Part shown: positions 29,058 through 39,043 of the stretch, piece by piece
Numbering within the stretch: position 1 is the stretch's first letter
Layout of the letters: each line of letters opens with the position of its first letter
Assembly (NCBI RefSeq): GCF_019469265.1
Contig: NZ_CP048268.1
Span: 2,063,001 to 2,127,000 of the forward strand
Source of the DNA: Lactobacillus panisapium
GTDB taxonomy: Bacteria; Bacillota; Bacilli; Lactobacillales; Lactobacillaceae
DNA: 64,000 bases
Direction: 5' to 3'
Program-made: the position numbers and the translations under genes
The notes under the pieces: model-generated
The model's input: the letters and a program-made list of their open reading frames with translations, nothing else
What the model was told of the DNA's origin: nothing
Database searches by the model: none

Positions 29058-30311
29058 CTACTTTGTTAAACGGCTAGCCCGGTTTTCGCCAATAATAACG
29101 GCCAATAACACAACTACTTCACAAATTGCGACGATGCCAACAACGATATTCCAGTTATGGGTCGCATCGGCGATATTGCTCAAAACCGGTGTGGCAAAAG
29201 CACTGACCACGTAAGTTAGCGAGCTAGCATACGAATAACCCGCATCAAAATTTTTACCTAATATGTCTTTGGCAAAAACTTGTTCACCCGAACCCATCAC
29301 AACCGAAATAGCATCTGCCGGCACGGCTGCAACAAGTGCTAATGACGCTAATCTAGCTTGATTAGCAACGATCATCAAAACGGGGGCTAAAATTGCTAAA
29401 AACAGCCACCAAGGTAATGCTTTTCTGCCGCCAAAGCGATCAGTCGTTATACCAAATAAAGGTGTCAAAATAAGATCCGCAACGGTAATAATTGTTGCGA
29501 TTGCGCCGCCAGTTCCTGCACCGAAACCGACTGCTTCCGCAAATGACGGCCAAAGTGAGGTAATGTTGCCCGCAAATTCATTAAAACAAAAGAAAATTAA
29601 AACTAGGACAAAGGAAAGTGAAAAAATCACTTTACTCGTGCCTGAATTATTGCTCTTTTCTGCACCATCACCTTCAGCAGAATTAGTTAGTTCAGCTTGC
29701 GAAGACACTCCATAAGGCAAAAGGCCAATCTTAGCTGGTTCTACCTTGGTTAAAAAGGCACATGGTAAGCCAATAACTAGCATAATAATGGCCAAAATAA
29801 TAAATGCTCTGCGCCAGCCATTTGCCTGGATTATCTGTGAGGAAACTGGGGTAATAATTGCTAAAAAGATGGTGTTAAAAAAGGCACCTGCAGTAAAGGC
29901 AAAGTTCTTTTTCTTCACAAACCAATTATTAATCACTACACCTTGAACAACATAACCACTAAACCCGCAACAAATACCAACAATTGCAGCTAAAAGATAG
30001 AACGCAATGACATTTGTTGCTGTTGAAAATAACCAAGTCGCTGCTGCTGATACGATAATAGCCCCTATCAAGATCAGTGAAACATTAACTTGGTGGATAA
30101 ACTTGCCAACAAGCGTAGTCCCAATCGCCATTGCTAGGATTAAGACCGTGTAGTAATAAGAAACTGACCCTAATTTGCCGCCACCAATTGAATTGGCTAA
30201 TGGCGTCAAAAAGAGTCCCATTACTTGGGTAAAAACACCGGCGACAACCCCACACAACAAGCCAGTTGTGACAATCATCAACCACGGATAAATTTTTTGC
30301 TTTTTCTTCAT
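29058..30311 (-). CDS. MFS transporter (oxalate/formate antiporter-like)
   Basis: 417 residues with about 12 membrane segments split by a charged central loop (SAEGDGAEKSNNSGTSK). The N-terminal GLLCGVVAGVFTQVMGLFLTP resembles bacterial organic-acid MFS carriers. ATG at 30311 with AAGGAG upstream is used; TTG one codon earlier is possible. It is the first gene of a two-gene operon with the flavoprotein. It probably imports the flavoprotein's substrate or exchanges it for the product. Confidence 0.85.
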   Translation of the reverse strand: MKKKQKIYPWLMIVTTGLLCGVVAGVFTQVMGLFLTPLANSIGGGKLGSVSYYYTVLILAMAIGTTLVGKFIHQVNVSLILIGAIIVSAAATWLFSTATNVIAFYLLAAIVGICCGFSGYVVQGVVINNWFVKKKNFAFTAGAFFNTIFLAIITPVSSQIIQANGWRRAFIILAIIMLVIGLPCAFLTKVEPAKIGLLPYGVSSQAELTNSAEGDGAEKSNNSGTSKVIFSLSFVLVLIFFCFNEFAGNITSLWPSFAEAVGFGAGTGGAIATIITVADLILTPLFGITTDRFGGRKALPWWLFLAILAPVLMIVANQARLASLALVAAVPADAISVVMGSGEQVFAKDILGKNFDAGYSYASSLTYVVSAFATPVLSNIADATHNWNIVVGIVAICEVVVLLAVIIGENRASRLTK

Positions 30312-30389
30312 CAACTCTGCTCCTTTTTTGCTTTATTCAAATTTATGGTAGCATTGAGTTAAGCACTTTCAGCAGACATTAAAGAAATC

Positions 30390-30412
30390 AGCTTTGCCAA
30401 ATTGGCAAAGCT
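30390..30412. promoter_or_regulatory. 23-bp perfect palindrome, probable LysR operator
   Basis: AGCTTTGCCAA and TTGGCAAAGCT are exact inverted repeats around a single A. They lie between the divergent LysR and MFS genes (25 bp before lysR, 79 bp before MFS). No U-tract follows, so it is not a terminator. Confidence 0.7.
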
Positions 30413-30436
30413 CATACATAACTTTTGGTAATTAAA

Positions 30437-31354
30437 ATGAATACTAACCAAATAAAGTATTTTTTATCGCTTGTTCGAACAAAAAATATTACCCAAACGG
30501 CTAATCAGATGTTTGTTTCTCCTTCAACCGTTTCTAAGAATATTCATAAATTAGAAACATTCCTAGGAACCAAGTTGATTAAGCCAGGTCGCCGCGGAAT
30601 TGAACTAACCACAAGTGGTGAATTTTTTTACGTCAAGGCAAAAAGGATCTACCAAGACATTGATGATACCGTAACTGATATTAAAAACAGCAATTTAAAA
30701 GCTTTAGAGCCAATTACCATTGCTTTTACTGGTTCATTATTTGAAATTGAGTTTTTATCCCAATTTATTCAAAATCTAGATGAAAAACTGCAGCCAAGAA
30801 TTAACCTGGAAATTTTCGATCCTAATGACGGTAACGGAATTTCAACCGCATTAATTCAGGGTAAGTATGACTTCGTCTTATACCAAAAAGACTTTTTTAT
30901 TGATAAAAAAGAAATAACTTTTAAGCCGGTATTTGCCACGGGCTTATCCGTTATTACGTCAAAGAAAAATCTTTTAAGCCAAAAAAGGGCGATTAGTATT
31001 AAAGATCTTTTTAAGCAAAACGTTTATATTTGGAATTCGGTTCCACCCCTCCCTTTAATCAATCACTTTAAGTTTGAACTGTCACTGAAATATCCCGAAT
31101 TTAACTTTAAGAGTATCAGCGATGAGGTTGTTTTAGAAATTCTTTGTGCAAGTAACCGCTGTGTGGGAATCATCCCTAGCATTCTTTACGATAAGGTTAA
31201 CGAAAATCTCAATTTTATTTTGCTAGATTATAAATTGGCATTTGAGAACGGTATCGCCTACCGAAAGGGTTACGAAAAAAAGGCTTATTTTAAACCAGTT
31301 TTTCACACCCTTAAAAATGCGGAACTAACAGAAAAGGCCAAATGGATTGATTAA
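30437..31354 (+). CDS. LysR-family transcriptional regulator
   Basis: 305 residues. The N-terminal winged HTH is FLSLVRTKNITQTANQMFVSPSTVSKNIHKLE, of the usual LysR type; a type 2 periplasmic-binding fold follows. ATG at 30437 is used; the ribosome site is weak. It diverges from the MFS-flavoprotein operon and is separated from it by a perfect palindrome, the usual LysR arrangement. The inducer is unknown. Confidence 0.9.
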   Translation: MNTNQIKYFLSLVRTKNITQTANQMFVSPSTVSKNIHKLETFLGTKLIKPGRRGIELTTSGEFFYVKAKRIYQDIDDTVTDIKNSNLKALEPITIAFTGSLFEIEFLSQFIQNLDEKLQPRINLEIFDPNDGNGISTALIQGKYDFVLYQKDFFIDKKEITFKPVFATGLSVITSKKNLLSQKRAISIKDLFKQNVYIWNSVPPLPLINHFKFELSLKYPEFNFKSISDEVVLEILCASNRCVGIIPSILYDKVNENLNFILLDYKLAFENGIAYRKGYEKKAYFKPVFHTLKNAELTEKAKWID

Positions 31355-31380
31355 GGGATTTTTTACGCACAATACACAAT

Positions 31381-31415
31381 AAAAAACGGCGAGAAAAAAT
31401 TCTCACCGTTTTTAA
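31381..31415. terminator. Bidirectional terminator between lysR-type gene and asd
   Basis: AAAAACGG..GAGAA pairs with TTCTC..CCGTTTTT with one internal mismatch. A and T tails flank it, so it can end both converging transcripts. Confidence 0.75.
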
Positions 31416-31444
31416 TTACCCAATTTTTGGTTTAACCAGAATTA

Positions 31445-32509
31445 TTAATCTTGGGGCACCCGAACCAAATTATCGCGCACCAAGCACTCAGCAATTTCAA
31501 CCGTGTTGCTGGCAGCACCACGTAACAAGTTATCGGCCACTACCCACATGTGGAACGCTCCGGCGTTTTCTTCATCGGCACGGATTCGACCCACAAAGGT
31601 TTCACGCTTGCCCGCTGCTTGTAGTGGCTGCGGATAAAGCTGCTTTGACGGGTCATCTTGTAAAACTAAGCCCGCTGTTTGCGTAATTATTTGCTGAATT
31701 GCCTTAACGCTTGCAGCATGATCTTTCACAACAAAATAGACAGTTTCACCATGACCAATTTCAACCGGAACCCTGACACAAGTTGCGGTAACTTTAATTT
31801 GACTGGAGTCCTGGTCATTAAACAAAATTTTCTTGGTTTCATGAATCATTTTCCATTCTTCGTGAGTGTAACCGTCATTTTCAAAGACATCAATCTGGGG
31901 TAGCAAATTAAAGGCCAAAGGATAGTGCTTGCGATCAGCCCCGGTTGGCAAAATTTGGGCTTGGGGCTGTTGCCCATTCAATAAGTCTTGAGCCTGCTGC
32001 AGCATTTCATCCCAAGCAGCTTTTCCAGCACCGGACACCGCCTGATAAGTTGAAACAATTATCTGGCTTAAGCCAAAACGCTGAAAAATAGGATACAACG
32101 CAGCTACCATTTGAATAGTTGAACAATTGGGATTGGCAATGATGCCATGATGATGGGCTAATTGCTCATCGTTTACTCCAGGAATAATTAGTGGTACGTC
32201 ATCGTCCATCCTGAATGCACTTGTATTATCGACGCAAACCGCACCGCGCTTAACCGCTTCTGGCAATAATTTTTGAGAAACTGCACCACCGGCTGAAGAT
32301 AAAACCAAATCAACCCCGGTAAATGATTCAGGCGTAGCCTCTTCGACGGTGATTTCACGTCCCTTGAACTGCAATTTTTTCCCGGCGGAACGCTTTGAAG
32401 CCAGTAGTTTAACTTGTTTAACCGGAATATTCGCCTGTTCAAGCTCACTAATTAAACGCTGACCAACCGCACCGGTTGCTCCTAGTATTGCAACGACGTA
32501 TTCTCTCAT
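31445..32509 (-). CDS. asd: Aspartate-semialdehyde dehydrogenase
   Basis: 354 residues. It reduces aspartyl phosphate to the semialdehyde with NADPH. The N-terminal ILGATGAVGQRLI Rossmann loop and the active-site cysteine C129 in ANPNCSTIQ are present. The ATG overlaps the stop of the aminotransferase gene (ATGA). It is the last gene of the L-box lysine operon. Confidence 0.95.
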   Translation of the reverse strand: MREYVVAILGATGAVGQRLISELEQANIPVKQVKLLASKRSAGKKLQFKGREITVEEATPESFTGVDLVLSSAGGAVSQKLLPEAVKRGAVCVDNTSAFRMDDDVPLIIPGVNDEQLAHHHGIIANPNCSTIQMVAALYPIFQRFGLSQIIVSTYQAVSGAGKAAWDEMLQQAQDLLNGQQPQAQILPTGADRKHYPLAFNLLPQIDVFENDGYTHEEWKMIHETKKILFNDQDSSQIKVTATCVRVPVEIGHGETVYFVVKDHAASVKAIQQIITQTAGLVLQDDPSKQLYPQPLQAAGKRETFVGRIRADEENAGAFHMWVVADNLLRGAASNTVEIAECLVRDNLVRVPQD

Positions 32510-33696
32510 TTGTTATCATCCTTTGTTACTAAAAAATTCTTAATTCTGTTTACGGCCTCATGTAAGTCTGCATCACTAGCAGCATAAGAAAAGCGGACAT
32601 GTCCCTCTCCTCCGGGACCAAATGCACTGCCGGGGGTACCGCCGACTTTAGCTTGCCGCGCTAAGTCAAGTGCAAATTTTTCATCGTCTGTCCCGTATTC
32701 AGCCGGAATTTGGGTAAAAACATAAAATGCCCCCTCGCTGGTCATCGTCTTTAAGCCCAAATCATTAAGAGCTTTAACCAGGTAGTCACGCCTTTTTTGA
32801 TAAATTGGGCGCGCCTGTGCTGGATCATAATCGCCATGTTCTAGCGCTTCTGCAGCCGCTGCCTGGGCCGGATTAGACGGAGCTGTCACTAAAAAAGCAT
32901 GCATTTTAGCAATTGGACTGATCAAATTAGCCGGACCCGCAATATAGCCGATGCGGTAGCCTGTCATCGCGTGTGACTTAGATAAGCCATTAATTAAGAG
33001 GGTACGGTCGGGCAAATAACGGGCAATGGAAGTATGCTTAATGCCATAAGTCAGTTCACCATAAATCTCATCAGAAATTACATATAAGTGATTTTCTGCA
33101 ATAATCGGGGCCAGCTGAGCCAAAACGCTGCTAGAACATTCGCGACCGGTAGGATTGGTCGGATAATTGAGCAAAATTGCTTTGGCATGAGGATGCTGCC
33201 GTAATGTGTCTTTCAAGGCTTCCGGCGTCAGAACGAAATCGGTTTTAGCGGTATTAATTGGCACCAATTTTGCTTTAGTAAATTGAATTAGCGGAAAATA
33301 TAAGGCATAAGATGGGGTCGGCACAATAATTTCATCCCCTGGCTGAAACAACGCCAGCATCGCGCAAGCAATCGCTTCTGTCGCACCAACCGTAACAATG
33401 ACTTCAGTTTCGGGATCATAAGACAAATTTTGTTTGCGTTTTAAATAGGCGCTTATTGCTCGACGCAATTTTGGAGTACCCTTTTGGGCCGAATAATGGG
33501 AATCATTATCTAAAATGCTTTGAACAGCTGCTTGTTTAACGTGTTCAGGTGTATTTAAATCTGGTTCTCCTAAAGTTAATTTAATTAAACCCGGAATATC
33601 ATCAACTTTTTGGGCAAACGCACGAATCCCTGAAGGTGGTATTTCGGCCAAGGGCGTGGCAGTTATTGCAGTTAAATCAGCAGCTAAATGAGGCAT
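32506..33696 (-). CDS. patA: Aminotransferase, probable N-acetyl-L,L-diaminopimelate aminotransferase
   Basis: 396 residues, fold-type I PLP enzyme. The Schiff-base lysine lies in INGLSKSHAMTGYRIGY, and SYPTNP-like (here NYPTNPTGRE) and the C-terminal RFSYA arginine motif are present. The family includes aspartate aminotransferases. Its place between dapB and asd in an operon with the acetyltransferase and deacetylase makes the N-acetyl-DAP transamination step its likely role. That assignment rests on context. Confidence 0.85.
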   Translation of the reverse strand: MPHLAADLTAITATPLAEIPPSGIRAFAQKVDDIPGLIKLTLGEPDLNTPEHVKQAAVQSILDNDSHYSAQKGTPKLRRAISAYLKRKQNLSYDPETEVIVTVGATEAIACAMLALFQPGDEIIVPTPSYALYFPLIQFTKAKLVPINTAKTDFVLTPEALKDTLRQHPHAKAILLNYPTNPTGRECSSSVLAQLAPIIAENHLYVISDEIYGELTYGIKHTSIARYLPDRTLLINGLSKSHAMTGYRIGYIAGPANLISPIAKMHAFLVTAPSNPAQAAAAEALEHGDYDPAQARPIYQKRRDYLVKALNDLGLKTMTSEGAFYVFTQIPAEYGTDDEKFALDLARQAKVGGTPGSAFGPGGEGHVRFSYAASDADLHEAVNRIKNFLVTKDDNK

Positions 33697-33714
33697 TTTA
33701 ATTACTCCTTTTCT

Positions 33715-34473
33715 TTATAAGATTTTATCTAAACCAACAATTAATTCATCCAGATCCATGATTTTAGCTAATGCTACTTTTACTCCTTGCATGAACGAGG
33801 AGCGGTCAAAAGAATCTTGCCTAATGGTCAGGGCTTCGCCTGGTCCACCAAATAAAACTTGTTCATGAGCAACATAGCCCGGTAAGCGAACCGCATGAAC
33901 GGGAACGCCAGCACAATTGGCACCACGCGCTGGATTATCGTCGCAGCTATCAGCTTGGGGCTGCTTTTTGCGGCTTTGGGCAATTAATTTAGCAGTGGCG
34001 CTTGCCGTACCGGATGGTGCGTCAAGTTTATCGGCATGATGCATCTCAATAACTTCTGCATCCGGAAAATACTGAGCTGCTTCTTGAGCAAATTTCATTA
34101 ATAAAACGGCCGATAGTCCAAAGTTAGGAACAATAATTCCACCCATTTTTTGTTTACGCGCAATTTCTTGTAATTGTTTTATTTGTTCATCACTTAATCC
34201 GCTAGTACCAATGATTGGGCGCATATGATGCTCCAAGGCAAACTTCGTATTAGCGTAAACGGCACTTGGAGTAGTAAAGTCAATCCAAACATCCGCACTA
34301 AGATTAATATCTGCTAGTTGCGTAAAGCGAGCTACCGAAGCACTCACTTCACCACTAGTCGTTGCATCTGGTGCCAAAACGCCAACTAATTCACAGTCAG
34401 GTAGTTGCGCAATTAAGTGGGCAACCTTTTTTCCCATTGAACCTGTTGCACCAGCAAGTAAAATTTTTTTCAT
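33715..34473 (-). CDS. dapB: 4-hydroxy-tetrahydrodipicolinate reductase
   Basis: 252 residues. It has the N-terminal LLAGATGSMGKKVA nucleotide loop, the catalytic EMHHADKLDAPSGTA motif and the C-terminal dimer region. It reduces the DapA product with NAD(P)H. It lies 2 bp after dapA and is part of the lysine operon. Confidence 0.96.
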   Translation of the reverse strand: MKKILLAGATGSMGKKVAHLIAQLPDCELVGVLAPDATTSGEVSASVARFTQLADINLSADVWIDFTTPSAVYANTKFALEHHMRPIIGTSGLSDEQIKQLQEIARKQKMGGIIVPNFGLSAVLLMKFAQEAAQYFPDAEVIEMHHADKLDAPSGTASATAKLIAQSRKKQPQADSCDDNPARGANCAGVPVHAVRLPGYVAHEQVLFGGPGEALTIRQDSFDRSSFMQGVKVALAKIMDLDELIVGLDKIL

Positions 34474-34475
34474 GA

Positions 34476-35399
34476 TTAATTCACTCCTAATTCTTTAGGC
34501 AAGCGGTTAAACAAAGCCGTTTCATTTAAGCCTAGATGACAGGCTAACTGTTGTTTTTCTTCCTTATTTAAAGTAACGATTGGCAACCGGCATCCCCCGG
34601 CAGCTAATCCTTGTGCATTCAAGACCGCTTTTACCGGTGACGGTGACGGATACATAAATAAAGCCTGCATTTTAGGCACTAATTGTCGTTGCAGCTTACC
34701 GGCGCGAGCAATATTGCCCCGAGCTAATTCATCATACATTTGCCGCATAACTTGGCCGTAAATGTGGGAGGCAACTGAAATTACGCCATGTGCTCCAAGC
34801 ATCTTGGCAGCTAAAGCCTGCACGTCCTCACCCGTATAAATTAAAAAGTCATCTGCAGTGTGCTCGATAATATACTCTAAATCTTCCAGTTCCGTGCATT
34901 GCTTGACACCGGCAATTTGCGGATTTTGTGCTAATTCCACAATTGTTTCTTTTGCAATCGTAATTCCTGTTCTGCCGGGAATGTTATAAATCATTAGCGG
35001 AATTTGCGCCTTTTTGGCTACAGCCTCAAAATGGGCCTTAATGCCACGCTGGTTAGGCTTGTTGTAATAAGGTGCAACCACTAAAGCTAAATCAATTCCA
35101 GGAATTTGACTGACCTCTGCAGTAAATTCCGCGGTTTGTGCCGTGTTATTGCTACCCGTGCCGGCGATGACTGGTACACGGTTATTAACTATCTGTGCAA
35201 ATTTGGTGTAAAGCTGAATTTTTTCATCATGGGTCATTGTGGCTGTCTCACCAGTTGTGCCGCCAATGACAAATCCCCGGCTGCCCGTTTTGAGCAAATG
35301 CTCGGTTAATTCTTCTAAGCCAGGATAATCAACCTCACCTTGTTCATTAAATGGCGTAATGATTGCTGTCATTAAGTCTGCTTGCGTAAAATCCGTCAT
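34476..35399 (-). CDS. dapA: 4-hydroxy-tetrahydrodipicolinate synthase
   Basis: 307 residues. It condenses pyruvate with aspartate semialdehyde. The barrel motifs [14 protein letters not shown] and YNIPGRTGI and the Schiff-base lysine in AGVKQC are intact. ATG at 35399 (AAGGAAG upstream) is used; a 40-residue upstream extension has no ribosome site and overlaps the preceding gene. Downstream of the deacetylase gene in the L-box operon. Confidence 0.96.
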   Translation of the reverse strand: MTDFTQADLMTAIITPFNEQGEVDYPGLEELTEHLLKTGSRGFVIGGTTGETATMTHDEKIQLYTKFAQIVNNRVPVIAGTGSNNTAQTAEFTAEVSQIPGIDLALVVAPYYNKPNQRGIKAHFEAVAKKAQIPLMIYNIPGRTGITIAKETIVELAQNPQIAGVKQCTELEDLEYIIEHTADDFLIYTGEDVQALAAKMLGAHGVISVASHIYGQVMRQMYDELARGNIARAGKLQRQLVPKMQALFMYPSPSPVKAVLNAQGLAAGGCRLPIVTLNKEEKQQLACHLGLNETALFNRLPKELGVN

Positions 35400-35421
35400 C
35401 TTGTTCTTCCTTTCAATAGAG

Positions 35422-36561
35422 TTACATGTGTTGCTTAAAGAAACCGACAATTGCATCAATTCCGACTTTAATAGCTTCTTCTTGCGGACTAAAAGTTGCC
35501 GAATGAAGCTGTGAATCATCCTGCACGCCTAGCCAAAACATGCTGCCCGGAATTTTAGCTAGTAAATAGCCGAAATCTTCTCCCGTCATTGCTGGCTCCG
35601 TTTCTTGATAATTAACAGCAGAATCGTTTTTTAAATAGGTAATCAACTGAGCAGTTATCTCCGGATCATTTTCAACTGGCCAATAGCCACCCTGATTAAT
35701 CTCCAATTTAACTTTTGCTTGAAAACTTTGACCTATACCGGTAGTTACTTCACGTAAACGTTGTTCAATGCGTTCAATCATCGTTTGCGTTAATCCACGA
35801 ATTGTTCCTTCTAAACGTGCATGTCCAGCGATTGCGTTTCTAATCGTCCCCGCCTGGATCTTGCCAATCGTGATTACCCCACCAGCAATTGGATCAATGC
35901 TGCGGGAAATAACGGTTTGCACTTGCTCAATTAGAGCTGCCGCAGCCACAACCATGTCATTTGCCCGTTGAGGATAAGCTGCATGCCCATCTTGCCCGTA
36001 TAAATCGATGTTAACTTCTGCTGCTCCGGCAAATAAAGTGCCATTGCGGCAGCCAATTGTTCCAGTAGGCAAGTCAGGGGTAACATGAAGTGCAAAAAAT
36101 TCATCAGGACGCCACTGACCAGTGAAGACCCCTTGCTCGTAAGCAAGTTTGCCCCCATTTTTGCTCTCTTCTGCTGGTTGAAAAAAGAACAGCAAATTAT
36201 CTTTTGGCTGGTGCTCACTAAAATAGTTAAGAACACCCAGGGCTACGGTCATATGGATGTCATGCCCACAGGCATGCATTTGACCATCATGTTTTGAAGA
36301 AAAAGGCAACCCCGTTTTTTCTGTTACCGGTAAGCCGTCAATGTCAGCGCGATAGCCAATGGTTTTAGTGGGATTGCTTCCCTTGACTCTGACTAAAATA
36401 GCAGTTGGCAATTCAGACACAGTCTTAATTTCCAAATAGTCTTGCCGAAATTGGTGGATAACTTGTAACAAGTACTTTTGCGTTTGTTTTTCTTCTAGGG
36501 CTAATTCCGGTATTTGATGTAAATCACGGCGGATTTGGATTAATTGCTCATTTGTTAGCAT
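35422..36561 (-). CDS. N-acetyldiaminopimelate deacetylase (M20 family)
   Basis: 379 residues of the M20D amidohydrolase family. It has the metal motifs [10 protein letters not shown] and PAEE, and [19 protein letters not shown] near the C-terminus. It removes acetate from N-acetyl-L,L-DAP to give L,L-DAP. Hippurate hydrolase-like relatives are close in sequence. The neighbours dapH and dapA settle the role with good probability. It starts 4 bp after dapH. Confidence 0.9.
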   Translation of the reverse strand: MLTNEQLIQIRRDLHQIPELALEEKQTQKYLLQVIHQFRQDYLEIKTVSELPTAILVRVKGSNPTKTIGYRADIDGLPVTEKTGLPFSSKHDGQMHACGHDIHMTVALGVLNYFSEHQPKDNLLFFFQPAEESKNGGKLAYEQGVFTGQWRPDEFFALHVTPDLPTGTIGCRNGTLFAGAAEVNIDLYGQDGHAAYPQRANDMVVAAAALIEQVQTVISRSIDPIAGGVITIGKIQAGTIRNAIAGHARLEGTIRGLTQTMIERIEQRLREVTTGIGQSFQAKVKLEINQGGYWPVENDPEITAQLITYLKNDSAVNYQETEPAMTGEDFGYLLAKIPGSMFWLGVQDDSQLHSATFSPQEEAIKVGIDAIVGFFKQHM

Positions 36562-36565
36562 TGGC

Positions 36566-37276
36566 TTACAGCTTTCTTAAATCTTGTTCAATCTTGGTCT
36601 TACTTGTGGTTTTTTCATCCCGCTGCTTAATAATTTTAGCTGGGACACCGGCTACTACCGCATTTGCTGGCACATCAGCAGTAACAACTGCTCCGGCAGC
36701 AATAACTGCGTTATCACCAACTTGAACTCCTTCTAAGACAACGGCATTGGCGCCAACTAAAACGTTTTGGCCGATTCTAACCGGTTTAGCAGAAGCCGGT
36801 TCAACCACGCCAGCAATAACCGCGCCCGCACCAACATGAGTATTGGCACCAATAATTGCGCGCCCACCAAGGACAGCATTCATGTCGATCATGGCATTTT
36901 CACCGATTTCCGCGCCAATATTGATTACTGCTCCCATCATAATTACTGCATTAGCACCAATACTTACTTGTTGGCGAATCAACGCACCAGGTTCGATCCG
37001 GGCCGAAACATTTTTTAAATCCAATAAGGGAACGGCTGAATTGCGGCTACAATTTTCTACTTGATAATCATTGATCTTAGCCGCATTGGTTCTTAAAAAT
37101 GGTACTAAATCCGCCCAGTCACCGAAAACCACCCCAACATGATCATTTACAAAGGGTCTTACTTCTACTGGCCAGTCTAATTTTGCCAGGTCACCTTTTA
37201 CATAAACCTTAACTGGCGTTTTCTTGGGTGCATTGGCAATAAAATCAATTATTTCTGTCGCTGACATATTTTTCAT
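36566..37276 (-). CDS. dapH: 2,3,4,5-tetrahydropyridine-2,6-dicarboxylate N-acetyltransferase
   Basis: 236 residues. An N-terminal DapH domain of about 90 residues precedes a left-handed beta-helix of hexapeptide repeats ([20 protein letters not shown] and similar). It acetylates tetrahydrodipicolinate with acetyl-CoA, which defines the acetylase branch of lysine synthesis. Full length, second gene of the operon. Confidence 0.95.
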   Translation of the reverse strand: MKNMSATEIIDFIANAPKKTPVKVYVKGDLAKLDWPVEVRPFVNDHVGVVFGDWADLVPFLRTNAAKINDYQVENCSRNSAVPLLDLKNVSARIEPGALIRQQVSIGANAVIMMGAVINIGAEIGENAMIDMNAVLGGRAIIGANTHVGAGAVIAGVVEPASAKPVRIGQNVLVGANAVVLEGVQVGDNAVIAAGAVVTADVPANAVVAGVPAKIIKQRDEKTTSKTKIEQDLRKL

Positions 37277-37288
37277 TTGAATTCCTCA

Positions 37289-38596
37289 CTATTCTTGATA
37301 AAAACGATCATGACTGACTAAATCTTCATTGGTTTCACGTGTAACAACTTCTTGTGCGTGACCATTTTCTGCAAACACAACAGCTGGCCGAGGCACCCGG
37401 TTATAGTTCGATGCCATGCTGTAACCATAAGCACCAGTTGCTAGCATTGCAATTACATCACCTGCTTTGGTCGCTGGCAGCGGCAGTTTTTTGATTAACA
37501 AGTCCCCTGATTCACAATAGCGCCCAGCCAAGTGGACTGTTTCGCTAGGTTGAGCAGCGGGATCACGGGCAAGAAGTGCTTCATAATCAGCTTGGTAAAG
37601 AGCCGGCCTAATATTGTCACCCATACCGCCATCTACTGCTACATAGGGCATTAATCCGGGAACATCTTTACGTGCGCCAATCGTATACAAACTGTAGCCC
37701 GCGCTACCGACGATTGAGCGACCAGGTTCAACCCAAACAGCTGGAACTTTCAGTTGATATTCTTCAGCTAACTGGCGAAGAGTTGTCACAATCTGTTCAA
37801 CAAAAGTTCCTAAAGCCAATACTTGGTCTTGGGCGGTATAACGAATACCAAAGCCGCCCCCAAGATTTAAGATTTGGGGCTGATAATCATATTTTTTGGC
37901 CCATTCACGGACAAGTAGCATCAGTTTTTTAACTTCAAGCTTAAAGCCAGTCGTTTCTAAAATTTGGGAACCAATATGTGCATGAAGGCCAATTAAAGTC
38001 ATCTGTTCACTAGCCTGTACTTGTAAAAAAGCCTGCTCGGCTTGCCCAGATTTGACGTCAAAGCCAAACTTACTGTCTTCTTGACCGGTCTGATCATATT
38101 CATGAGTATGTGCCGTAACGCCGGGGGTAATTCTTAACATGACCTGAATATGACTTTTAGTATCAGCAAGAACTTCCTCAAGAAGTTTAATTTCATGAAA
38201 GTTATCCAGAATAATTACGCCAACATGATTTTGCACCGCCATTAAAAGTTCTGCCCTAGTTTTGTTATTTCCGTGAAAACTGATTTTGCTACTTGGAAAG
38301 CCAGCTTTAAGGGCGGTAAACAATTCACCGCCTGAAACGACATCAATATGGCCGTGTTCTTGATTGACCACCTGATACATCGCAATGGTGGCAAAAGCTT
38401 TGCTAGCGTAACTGATTGCATAATCGATGTGCTGTTTGGTAAAGGCTTGCTGCAAAGCCCGAAACTGTTGCCGAATTTGAGTAACATCGTAAACTACAAG
38501 CGGCGTGCCGTATTCACGGGCTAAATCTAGTGCATCAACCCCACCGATCGTTAAGTGTCCTTGATCATTAGTCTCGTAATAATCATCTGCTGGCAT
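37289..38596 (-). CDS. lysA: Diaminopimelate decarboxylase
   Basis: 435 residues, fold-type III PLP enzyme. The PLP-lysine lies in ISYASKAFATIAM; HIGSQ, GGGFGIRY, EPGRSIV and the C-terminal CESGD and GAYGYSM motifs are complete. It makes L-lysine from meso-DAP. ATG at 38596 with GGAGGG upstream is used; the longer frame runs into the riboswitch terminator. First gene after the L-box. Confidence 0.96.
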   Translation of the reverse strand: MPADDYYETNDQGHLTIGGVDALDLAREYGTPLVVYDVTQIRQQFRALQQAFTKQHIDYAISYASKAFATIAMYQVVNQEHGHIDVVSGGELFTALKAGFPSSKISFHGNNKTRAELLMAVQNHVGVIILDNFHEIKLLEEVLADTKSHIQVMLRITPGVTAHTHEYDQTGQEDSKFGFDVKSGQAEQAFLQVQASEQMTLIGLHAHIGSQILETTGFKLEVKKLMLLVREWAKKYDYQPQILNLGGGFGIRYTAQDQVLALGTFVEQIVTTLRQLAEEYQLKVPAVWVEPGRSIVGSAGYSLYTIGARKDVPGLMPYVAVDGGMGDNIRPALYQADYEALLARDPAAQPSETVHLAGRYCESGDLLIKKLPLPATKAGDVIAMLATGAYGYSMASNYNRVPRPAVVFAENGHAQEVVTRETNEDLVSHDRFYQE

Positions 38597-38621
38597 CTGG
38601 TAACCCTCCGTTTTCTTGAAT

Positions 38622-38667
38622 AAAAAAGGACTCTTTTGTGTGCGCTTAGCATACAAAAGAGTCCTTC
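38622..38667 (-). terminator. L-box intrinsic terminator
   Basis: On the minus strand GGACTCTTTTGT and ACAAAAGAGTCC form a 12-bp stem followed by six T. It lies between the lysine aptamer and lysA and is the expression platform of the switch. Confidence 0.88.
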
Positions 38668-38689
38668 AAAAATTAAAATTAATTATTAT

Positions 38690-38872
38690 CTGGTTCAATT
38701 TTGACGAGCGCTCCGCAAATTATTAACTTGCGACAGTCCGTAATCTCTTAAATTACGTCCCAGCCAATTAATTACCGCAATAATTAACGCTTCGGCAACC
38801 GCCCCTTTCACTGGTTTCTTAGTTTTTGCAGAAACTCCACCAGCTACTCTTGTTGGTCGCGACCTCTTCGAT
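38690..38872 (-). promoter_or_regulatory. Lysine riboswitch (L-box)
   Basis: Read on the minus strand the conserved blocks appear in order: AGAGGTCGC, AAGAGTA, GTGAAAGGGGCG, GTTGCCGAAGC, GGCTGGGACG and CTGTCGCA. The closing bases then precede the terminator at 38622-38667. Lysine binding should end transcription before lysA-dapH-deacetylase-dapA-dapB-patA-asd. Confidence 0.94.
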
Positions 38873-38880
38873 TAATAAAA

Positions 38881-38909
38881 ATCTTATTATTAATCATAGC
38901 CGATGTCAA
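38881..38909 (-). promoter_or_regulatory. Promoter of the lysine operon
   Basis: On the minus strand a perfect TTGACA (38909-38904) and TAAGAT (38886-38881) are 17 bp apart. The predicted start is just before the L-box. Confidence 0.7.
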
Positions 38910-38968
38910 CATTTTTTCATAAATAATTCACTTGCCTAATTTAAATACGCGCTAAATCGCCTTTTCGG

Positions 38969-38996
38969 TTGCAGATTAAAATTAAAATGTTAAAAT
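38969..38996 (+). promoter_or_regulatory. Candidate lysC-dapF promoter
   Basis: TTGCAG (38969-38974) and TAAAAT (38991-38996) are 16 bp apart, 48 bp upstream of lysC. No lysine aptamer is present on this side. Confidence 0.45.
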
Positions 38997-39043
38997 GCGT
39001 TACTATCAAACTTAAAATAATTTAATCAAGCAGGTGATCGAGA

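Noticed and set aside
35400..35519. Longer DapA start at 35519
   Set aside because: The extra 40 residues overlap the deacetylase gene, have no ribosome site and are not part of the DapA fold.
38641..38880. Coding potential in the lysA leader
   Set aside because: The interval is fully explained by the L-box aptamer and its terminator.
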